11,716 bases of DNA, from positions 1 through 11,716 of the forward strand of contig QFOI01000070.1 in the NCBI GenBank assembly GCA_003241175.1, in the 5' to 3' direction. Positions within the stretch are counted from its first letter, which is position 1, and every line of letters starts with the position of its first letter. Under the pieces are notes generated by a model that was given only the letters and a program-made list of their open reading frames with translations, was not told where the DNA came from and searched no databases. A program made the position numbers and the translations under genes. The stretch is from Pseudopedobacter saltans. GTDB taxonomy: Bacteria; Bacteroidota; Bacteroidia; Chitinophagales; Chitinophagaceae. Below, piece by piece: positions 5,893 through 11,716 of this stretch.

Positions 5893-8346
5893 ATGAGATA
5901 CCATAAAGCATGTTTACTATTGCGTAGTTCAATAGTATTGCTTCTAGCTGTTGTAACCTTTGCAAAAACGTCTGCTCAAAGCACTAAGCAAAAAATAAAA
6001 GGACATATTACCACCAAAGACGGAAAACCTGCGCCCAATGTAAGAATTCATCTTACAGGCGACGGAGAACATAAATTCGCAGAAACCAACGAAAACGGAG
6101 ATTACGAATTTAATGTAAAAAATGGAACATACACATTGATTATCAAAGCAATGGGCATAGAATCCATCTCAAAGTCAATAACGGTACCTCCCGCTTCTGA
6201 TGAAGAACTTAATATTCAGATAAACGAATCCTATGCGCAATTGGATTCTGTTATCATTCAAGGTGCGCACAGCAACAAAAGAGCCCCTCTTTCTATTGCT
6301 AAAGCGGGAATTCCAGTGATGGACATGCCACAGGCAACTATGGTAATAGGAGAAGACGTCATAGTGGACCAGCAAGCTCAAAGGTTGAGTGATGTCATGA
6401 GAAATGTCAACGGTGTCTATCTTGGGACAACTCGTGGTAGTACGCAAGAATCTTTTTTTGCGAGGGGATATAATCTAGGTAGTACCAATACATTCAAAAA
6501 TGGATTTAGGGTTAATAGCGGTGCAATGCCCGAAATGAGTTCCATTGAAAGTGTGGAGGTGTTAAAAGGAAGTGCGGCCCTGCTATATGGAAATGTGGCG
6601 CCAGGTGGTATTATCAACATGGTTACCAAAAAACCAAAATTCGTATTTGGTGGTGATATTGGTATGCGAGCAGGCAGTTATGGACTCTACAAACCTACAA
6701 TAGATATTTACGGCCCTATTAGTCAAAGTATCGCCTATCGTGTCAATGGAACTTATGAAAAAATGAACAGTTATAGGGATGAGGTTCATTCTAAACGTTT
6801 TTATTTGAATCCTTCTTTCCTTTTCAAATTGGGAAGCAAAACAAAACTATTGGTGCAAGGAGATTATCTATGGCATGATTTCACTCCTGACTTTGGCATT
6901 GGGACAATGAGCACACAAGCTAATGTCTATGGAGGCAAAATTGTTCCAGATGTAAAACGTTCTACATTTTTCGGAACTCCGTGGCAGTTCGCAAAAACAA
7001 AACAAACAACTGCATCTTTTGAGTTGAACCATGAATTGAGCAAAAACTGGCAGTTAAATGTTTTGGGTGGTTATCAAAGCTATTCAAGAGACTATTTTTC
7101 CACAGAGCGTGTTCAAATAGACGGTACGGGCAAATTTAAAAGACCATTGGGCAAGAGTAAAAATGAACAGGATTATTATACTGGACAGATTTATGTAAAT
7201 GGCAATTTTAAAACGGGAAAAATCGACCACAAATTATTGTTTGGTGCAGATTATGAAAATGACAGGAGCGCAACTATATCTTCAGATCTAAAAGCAAACA
7301 CGATCTATGATTCCATTAATATTTTTGATCCATCTTTATACACTGTAAGAACTGATATGCCAGAATATAACTGGATTTCCAAAGCTTTGAATCCAGTAAC
7401 TAGATTTGGTGGTTATGTCCAGGATCTTATCACTTTATCGGAAAAATTTAAATTTTTGGCAGGCGTTCGTTGGTCTTTCCAACAGGCAGACAGAACTAAA
7501 ACGACCAATTTGACAAACGGTAATGTTGCTACAGGTGCTACATTGCAGATCGATAAGGCATTCTCCCCTCGTTTCGGCTTGGTGTATCAGCCAACGAACA
7601 ATACATCTGTTTACGCTAGTTATGCCAATTCTTTTTCTCCTAATTCCGGTCTCGATGTAGATAGTGCTACTTTGAAACCTTCTATTATTGACCAATATGA
7701 ATTAGGTGTAAAAAATATTTTGTTTAATGGGTTGTTGACGGCCAATCTTACGCTTTACAGAATTGTAAACAACAACTTGACTCAACCCATCCAAACTTTT
7801 AAAGATGGAACTGCTGTTATTGGTACAACCACTCTAAGAGAACTAACTGGCCAAACAACCAGTGACGGTATCGAAGTGGATCTACAAGCTAAACCGATTA
7901 GCGGTTTGGATATTATGGCGGGATATAGTTACAACAATATGCGATACACAAAAACGTCGGGAAAAGTTGGTAGTTATGTCGAAGGTGAGAGATTGGTCAA
8001 TAGTCCAGCACATACTGCCAATGCAACTACTTTTTACACAATTCAAACAGGCAATGTCAAAGGTTTGAAATTTGGTGTCGGCGCTTATTATATCGGTAAT
8101 CGTAATGCGGGCTGGAATAGTCAATATGCAGGAACAAACAGTAACCTGACAATCAATGACAGACTGTTTGAAGTTAAAGGATTTATTACTTTGGATATTT
8201 CTGCGGGATATACCTACAAAAAAGTTTCTTTGTTGGCTAAAATATCCAATATAACAAACACGTATAACTACTATGTACACGAAAACTATAGTATCAATCC
8301 AATTCCTCCAAGACAATTCATGACGACGTTGAATTATAAGTTTTAG
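5893..8346 (+). CDS. TonB-dependent siderophore-type outer-membrane receptor
   Basis: This 817-residue outer-membrane receptor should import a ferric chelate using TonB/ExbBD energy. Order: signal peptide (1 to about 28, ending TSA-Q), a carboxypeptidase-regulatory-like beta-sandwich (about 34-112, with the G-x-Y-x-F-x-V pattern of NGDYEFNV and the YTLIIKAMG strand), a TonB-box-like segment (LDSVIIQG, 117-124), the plug domain (about 140-250), then a 22-strand-type barrel to the C-terminal phenylalanine F817. Hallmarks are the plug end SIESVEVLKGSAALLYGNVA followed by PGGIINMVTKKP (217-248) and the closing TYNYYVHENYSINPIPPRQF stretch, typical of ferrichrome/coprogen/aerobactin-type receptors (FhuA/FhuE-like). 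The exact ligand is not readable. There is no SusD partner, so glycan uptake is unlikely. A strong terminator follows, so it appears to be a single-gene unit. The nearby feoB fits an iron role, but I see no Fur box. Confidence 0.93.
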   Translation: MRYHKACLLLRSSIVLLLAVVTFAKTSAQSTKQKIKGHITTKDGKPAPNVRIHLTGDGEHKFAETNENGDYEFNVKNGTYTLIIKAMGIESISKSITVPPASDEELNIQINESYAQLDSVIIQGAHSNKRAPLSIAKAGIPVMDMPQATMVIGEDVIVDQQAQRLSDVMRNVNGVYLGTTRGSTQESFFARGYNLGSTNTFKNGFRVNSGAMPEMSSIESVEVLKGSAALLYGNVAPGGIINMVTKKPKFVFGGDIGMRAGSYGLYKPTIDIYGPISQSIAYRVNGTYEKMNSYRDEVHSKRFYLNPSFLFKLGSKTKLLVQGDYLWHDFTPDFGIGTMSTQANVYGGKIVPDVKRSTFFGTPWQFAKTKQTTASFELNHELSKNWQLNVLGGYQSYSRDYFSTERVQIDGTGKFKRPLGKSKNEQDYYTGQIYVNGNFKTGKIDHKLLFGADYENDRSATISSDLKANTIYDSINIFDPSLYTVRTDMPEYNWISKALNPVTRFGGYVQDLITLSEKFKFLAGVRWSFQQADRTKTTNLTNGNVATGATLQIDKAFSPRFGLVYQPTNNTSVYASYANSFSPNSGLDVDSATLKPSIIDQYELGVKNILFNGLLTANLTLYRIVNNNLTQPIQTFKDGTAVIGTTTLRELTGQTTSDGIEVDLQAKPISGLDIMAGYSYNNMRYTKTSGKVGSYVEGERLVNSPAHTANATTFYTIQTGNVKGLKFGVGAYYIGNRNAGWNSQYAGTNSNLTINDRLFEVKGFITLDISAGYTYKKVSLLAKISNITNTYNYYVHENYSINPIPPRQFMTTLNYKF

Positions 8347-8374
8347 TTTTTTTTTGGAAAAAATAGAAAATAGG

Positions 8375-8404
8375 ACGCACTGGAAAAATTTTCCAGTGCG
8401 TTTT
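8375..8404 (+). terminator. Strong rho-independent terminator after the TonB receptor
   Basis: A perfect palindrome, ACGCACTGGAAAA against TTTTCCAGTGCGT around a single central A (8375-8401), gives about 10 to 11 usable base pairs once a short loop is left open. It is followed directly by TTTTG. It starts 29 nt after the stop codon at 8346. Confidence 0.85.
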
Positions 8405-8467
8405 GTTTATGTCAGCCTGCCAAACATTGACTTTTCAGAAAAATTAATATACTCTAAACACTTCTCT

Positions 8468-8499
8468 TTTTTTATCTTTTACCTATTGTCCTATATTCG
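8468..8499 (+). promoter_or_regulatory. Candidate promoter of the ADI-like / CtlX operon
   Basis: TATATTCG (8492-8499) differs from TAnnTTTG at one base, and a T-rich tract (8467-8473) lies about 19 nt upstream where the -33 TTTG is expected. A start near 8504 would give a leader of about 16 nt. Judged by eye; the -33 match is weak. Confidence 0.35.
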
Positions 8500-8520
8500 T
8501 AGGTATCGCAAAAAGCATAT

Positions 8521-10038
8521 ATGCAAAAGATAGATATTCAAGTAAATTCGGAGATTGGTAGACTTAGGCGATTATTGATCCATAGCCCGGATGGTGGTAT
8601 AGGAAAAGTTATTCCTGCCAAATTCAAAGATTGGCTGTATGACGACACCGTTCAGCTGAGCCAGATGCGCTTGGCCTACAATGAATATGTAAAATTGTTA
8701 TTGTATTTTTTGGACAGGGATAAAATCAATTACATCAATGAATGTGAAAAGAAAACTCCCGTTAATGGTCAATATGATTGCTACAAGCCCGACAATCCAG
8801 CCTATTTCAAAAGCGAAAAGGTCATGGATTCCCAATTTTTACTGTCTCAGATATTGGAGGAAGACAAGGTGCGAACAAGAATCATTTCAGCGGTATGTGC
8901 TTGGGAGGGTTGTGGATGGAAAACTGAAAGAAAACTGGAAAGTATTGAACAATCGACTGAATTGGCCAAAGTTTTGATTTCCGGTATCTTCAAAACAAAA
9001 GAGGGGTATGACGATTTTTTGTTTCAGCCATTGCCCAATTTTATATTTACCAGAGATATTGGGATTGCTATCAATACACAGATATTGCTGAGTAATGCGG
9101 CGACACCTGCAAGAGAAAGAGAATCTTTATTGATGCGTTTCATAGCTCAATATGGTTTGTTTAGAAGCCATCCGGAACGATTACTGGAGGTAGGTGAACC
9201 AGGTAATTTTTTTCTACTAAGCGAAAAAGAACAGAAAAAAAATAAAGTGAGTGTAGAAGGTGGAGATGTGATGATGATTGCGCCAGGCCATTTACTTATC
9301 GGATGTAGCGAACGTACCACCGCTGCGGGTGTCAATGAAATCATCCATGCGGTTTTTCAACAAAAAGAATCCGAAATAGAAAAAATATCCGTGATACGTA
9401 TTCCTAAGCATCGTGCCATGATGCATATCGATACGGTATTTACCCAAATAGACAAGGGAACCTGGGTGCTTTTTGGACAATTTTCGGAAGCCTATCAAAG
9501 TATGCAATATGCGGATAGATTTTCTTACCACGATCTTTTGGACAATCCAGAAGGGAAAGAATCCAAGTTCAAAATAGAGATTTTAAGATTTTACAAACCG
9601 TTAGACCAACCTTATCAAGCAGGTTTTAACTATAGACAAGATGTTTCCAATAGGATTACAGGGCTTGAATCTTTGCTACGCAACATCAGCACGGAAGATT
9701 TCGGTATTCCAGCCGAGTCGATAAAGATTTTGTACAGTGGTGGTGGACGGTTTCCCTATGATGAACGAGAACAATGGACAGATAGCTGTAATCTGCTAGC
9801 ACTAAAAGAAGGTGTGGTCGTTGGTTATGATCGCAATGAAGAAACGCTTCGTACTTTCAAGGAAAATGGCTTTGATATTTGGAAACCCAAGGATCTTTTC
9901 CATGCTTTTGAAAAAGAGGGATTACGGCCGGATGATATGTCCAAGTCGTTGATTGTATTGCAATCCGGTGAACTTTCGCGAGCACGTGGTGGTTCCCATT
10001 GTATGAGCTTCCCATTATTGAGAGATTCTTTAAAGTAG
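8521..10038 (+). CDS. Arginine deiminase-like enzyme (guanidine-modifying superfamily)
   Basis: This 505-residue cytosolic enzyme most likely hydrolyses arginine to citrulline and ammonia. The whole catalytic set of arginine deiminases is present in order: FTRD (176-179), EGGD (246-249), the CSERT turn (262-266), MHIDTVFT (301-308) with the catalytic histidine H302 and aspartate D304, GYDRNEET (435-442), and the nucleophile C494 in ARGGSHCMSFPL. The N-terminus GRLRRLLIHSPDG (13-25) also fits. The protein is about 90-100 residues longer than classical ArcA (about 410 aa). The extra length lies in the N-terminal helical part (about 40-165) and at about 335-405, as in other Bacteroidota versions I recall. 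Related activities (arginine dihydrolase, amidinotransferase, a different guanidino substrate) cannot be excluded. The stop is 4 nt before the ctlX start, so they are co-transcribed. No arcB, arcC or arginine antiporter is in view. Confidence 0.85.
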   Translation: MQKIDIQVNSEIGRLRRLLIHSPDGGIGKVIPAKFKDWLYDDTVQLSQMRLAYNEYVKLLLYFLDRDKINYINECEKKTPVNGQYDCYKPDNPAYFKSEKVMDSQFLLSQILEEDKVRTRIISAVCAWEGCGWKTERKLESIEQSTELAKVLISGIFKTKEGYDDFLFQPLPNFIFTRDIGIAINTQILLSNAATPARERESLLMRFIAQYGLFRSHPERLLEVGEPGNFFLLSEKEQKKNKVSVEGGDVMMIAPGHLLIGCSERTTAAGVNEIIHAVFQQKESEIEKISVIRIPKHRAMMHIDTVFTQIDKGTWVLFGQFSEAYQSMQYADRFSYHDLLDNPEGKESKFKIEILRFYKPLDQPYQAGFNYRQDVSNRITGLESLLRNISTEDFGIPAESIKILYSGGGRFPYDEREQWTDSCNLLALKEGVVVGYDRNEETLRTFKENGFDIWKPKDLFHAFEKEGLRPDDMSKSLIVLQSGELSRARGGSHCMSFPLLRDSLK

Positions 10039-10042
10039 TAAA

Positions 10043-10972
10043 ATGGAACAAGTTACTTCCCATATATTGATGGTTCGTCCAGCGCATTTTGGCTTCAATA
10101 CAGAAACCGCGGAAAACAATGTATTTCAAGGCCAGGTATCCCTTTCCCATGATGAGATTCAGGCAAAAGCTGTTCTGGAGTTTGACCTTTTTGTACAACA
10201 ATTACGTGATATTGGTATTGAGATTATTGTTGTGGAAGACACGGAAAATCCAATAAAGCCAGATGCCGTTTTTCCCAATAACTGGTTTTGCACCTTGCAT
10301 GATGGATCTTTTTATCTTTTTCCGATGTTTGCACCCAACCGTCGATTAGAGAGGCGTCCCGACATAATAGCCATGCTACAAACAGACTTTAACATTGCCA
10401 AAGTAGAAGACTGGTCTGATTTCGAAAAGGAAAATGGCATTCTCGAAGGAACGGGAAGTGTCGTGTTTGATCACCTCAACAAGCAACTTTTTGCTTGCCT
10501 TTCCCCAAGGACAAATGAGATGTTGGTGGAGAAATTTGCCAAGCAGCTTGGTTATAAACCGATCATATTCACGGCGGAAGATGAGCAAGGATTGTTGATT
10601 TACCATACCAATGTGATGATGCATATTGGCATTGATTATGCAGTGATATGTTTGGATACCATTCATGACAAAAACGAAAAAGAAGAAGTGCTTGAATGTC
10701 TGGCAATGAATGAAAGGAAAATAGTTGTTATATCTTTGGAGCAAATGCATCAATATGCAGGCAATATGTTACAAGTAAAAAACAACCTTGGACAGTTGTT
10801 TACTATTTTGAGTAAAGCAGCCTTGCGATGTCTTTCTGAAATACAAAAGTCAATCATACAAGAGTCCAGTAAATTGATGCCGATGGATATTGGCGTGATT
10901 GAGACAGTCGGAGGAGGTAGCGCGAGATGTATGATGGCAGAGATCTTTTTAAGTAAGAAAATCAAGAAATAA
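10043..10972 (+). CDS. ctlX: CtlX-type citrulline utilisation hydrolase
   Basis: This 309-residue member of the amidinotransferase/dimethylargininase-like superfamily matches the CtlX group, annotated as a citrulline utilisation hydrolase. Visible motifs are the N-terminal MVRPAHFGFN (10-19), PDAVFPNNWFCTLHDGSF (73-90), FAPNRRLERR (96-105), LEGTGSVVFDH (134-144) with E135, YHTNVMMHIG (187-196) with the predicted catalytic histidine H188, and GGGSARCMMAEIF (290-302) with the predicted nucleophile C296. The catalytic triad is therefore intact. The close link to the ADI-like gene suggests that citrulline made by the first enzyme is used by the second, perhaps giving ornithine; this is inference and the reaction of this protein is unproven. 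The start ATG follows the previous stop by 4 nt with no Shine-Dalgarno, pointing to translational coupling or an A-rich leader-type start. Confidence 0.85.
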   Translation: MEQVTSHILMVRPAHFGFNTETAENNVFQGQVSLSHDEIQAKAVLEFDLFVQQLRDIGIEIIVVEDTENPIKPDAVFPNNWFCTLHDGSFYLFPMFAPNRRLERRPDIIAMLQTDFNIAKVEDWSDFEKENGILEGTGSVVFDHLNKQLFACLSPRTNEMLVEKFAKQLGYKPIIFTAEDEQGLLIYHTNVMMHIGIDYAVICLDTIHDKNEKEEVLECLAMNERKIVVISLEQMHQYAGNMLQVKNNLGQLFTILSKAALRCLSEIQKSIIQESSKLMPMDIGVIETVGGGSARCMMAEIFLSKKIKK

Positions 10973-10982
10973 AAATAGCGAC

Positions 10983-11621
10983 ATGTTAAGAAAGAAAAGT
11001 GTAGTACTGGGTATATTGGCAATTGGATTGGTATTGGTGATCGGATGTAAATGCAATAATGGGAAGCAAGGTGGTGTCAGTAATGACACATCCGCACAAG
11101 TGGAAACGCCCGACACTTTTTCCATGCAAACTTTAAAACAAGACGATAGCGCTACTATTTTCAGAAATGACAGTGTTTCCAAAGCATTGGATAAGCTATC
11201 CATTAAAAAAGAGTCATGGAACGATGCACATCTTTTGGACATTGATACGATAACAGCAAGTCAAGATGCAGGAAAAGTAAAAATCGATCAGGCTTTTTTG
11301 AAGAAATATGCTTCTGTTGTTAAAGTTTCGCCGGATGGACAGAATGTATTGGATCTTGGTTCGGATAATATGATAGACGATCACGGTACGCTGGTTGCTG
11401 GTGATCCGGAAACGAATATTTCCGCAATAAACATAGCCACAGGAGAAAAGATACCTTTAAGAGAGCTTGGTGCGTCAGGACAAGTACTGGAAGTGCATTG
11501 GCTGGACAATGACAAAGTAGCTATACTATCAACTTTACCAGGAAAAAACCCTAAAAAAGACGATACATATCTCAACGTTTTTGACGTGAAAACTAAAGTC
11601 ATGAAAACATACAAATGGTAG
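10983..11621 (+). CDS. Lipoprotein with propeller-blade-like segments, function unknown
   Basis: This is a 212-residue predicted lipoprotein. A positively charged start and hydrophobic core (MLRKKSVVLGILAIGLVLV) lead to the lipobox VIGC with the acylated cysteine C22. A polar linker (about 23-80) is followed by a C-terminal domain with strand patterns like TolB/WD-type blades: SVVKVSPDGQNVLDLGS (111-127), ISAINIATGEKIPL (146-159), VLEVHWLDNDKVAILST (168-184) and TYLNVFDVKTKVMKTYKW (195-212). That is only one to two blades, too few for a closed propeller, so it may pair with another protein or be a different small beta fold. No family is recognised with confidence. It starts 10 nt after the ctlX stop, so it is probably in the same transcript, though a functional link to arginine use is only positional. 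Confidence 0.75.
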   Translation: MLRKKSVVLGILAIGLVLVIGCKCNNGKQGGVSNDTSAQVETPDTFSMQTLKQDDSATIFRNDSVSKALDKLSIKKESWNDAHLLDIDTITASQDAGKVKIDQAFLKKYASVVKVSPDGQNVLDLGSDNMIDDHGTLVAGDPETNISAINIATGEKIPLRELGASGQVLEVHWLDNDKVAILSTLPGKNPKKDDTYLNVFDVKTKVMKTYKW

Positions 11622-11667
11622 GCATAATTGATAGGAAACAATTTTTCTAAAAAGAAAAAAGGATAAG

Positions 11668-11716
11668 ATGGAAAAGAAAAACAAAGTTTATTCCAATACG
11701 GACACAAGCAAAGTGG
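11668..11716 (+). CDS. Start of a gene cut by the right edge, possibly methionine-R-sulfoxide reductase MsrB
   Basis: Sixteen codons are visible, reading MEKKNKVYSNTDTSKV, with the frame open at the edge. An AAGGA sequence (11659-11663) sits a few bases before the ATG, an unusually clear ribosome-binding site for this window. The NKVYSNTDTSKV segment resembles the N-terminus of MsrB proteins (a Y-S-x-T-D-T-S/T-K-V pattern before the core domain), which reduce methionine-R-sulfoxide in proteins. With so few residues, the family call is tentative. It follows the lipoprotein by 46 nt with no terminator between. Confidence 0.45.
   Translation, partial: MEKKNKVYSNTDTSKV

Noticed and set aside
5720..5965. 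Minus-strand 81-codon open frame between the IPExxxVDY gene and the TonB receptor
   Set aside because: It overlaps the receptor signal peptide and the inverted repeats, has no family-like sequence and no promoter; it is most likely a chance frame.
7882..8316. Minus-strand 144-codon open frame inside the TonB receptor gene
   Set aside because: It lies entirely within a well-supported gene and has the composition expected for the antisense of beta-barrel coding sequence.
11631..11660. A/T-rich palindrome-like stretch before the last gene as a terminator
   Set aside because: The possible stem is made almost wholly of A-T pairs, with no G/C core and no following T-run on the plus strand.

Overview
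The window looks like chromosomal DNA from a low-to-moderate GC member of the Bacteroidota, probably the Chitinophagaceae/Sphingobacteriales side. Supporting signs are an IPExxxVDY-family protein, a TonB-dependent receptor with an N-terminal carboxypeptidase-regulatory-like domain, an arginine deiminase-like plus CtlX gene pair, the near absence of Shine-Dalgarno sequences, and promoter-like TAnnTTTG boxes. The genus is not established. I see no rRNA, tRNA, CRISPR array, transposase or phage gene.

Left part, minus strand (1-5126). Reading leftward from the middle come a ferrous iron transporter FeoB, a 366-bp gene-free gap holding a REP-like inverted repeat, a DUF1266-type lipoprotein, an unrecognised 156-aa protein ending at a hairpin terminator, a class IV PLP aminotransferase, and a KgtP-like 2-oxoglutarate/H+ symporter cut by the left edge. 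The last two are 27 nt apart and form a likely amino-group metabolism operon.

Middle, plus strand (5272-8405). An IPExxxVDY-family protein is divergent from feoB. Then comes a 183-nt leader with two overlapping inverted repeats, a full-length TonB-dependent siderophore-type receptor, and a very strong intrinsic terminator. FeoB (inner-membrane Fe2+ uptake) and the receptor (outer-membrane ferric-chelate uptake) suggest an iron-acquisition neighbourhood, although no clear Fur box is visible.

Right part, plus strand (8521-11716). A tightly packed run starts with an arginine deiminase-like enzyme, followed 4 nt later by CtlX, another member of the guanidine/ureido-modifying superfamily. Ten nt later comes a lipoprotein with propeller-blade-like segments, and at the right edge the first 16 codons of a gene that resembles MsrB. 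The first two enzymes plausibly take arginine through citrulline towards ornithine.

Nothing here is clearly a new biological system. The points most worth checking are the leader of the TonB receptor, the ADI-like/CtlX/lipoprotein cluster, the G4 motif of FeoB, the dispersed-type repeat, and the unrecognised 156-aa protein.
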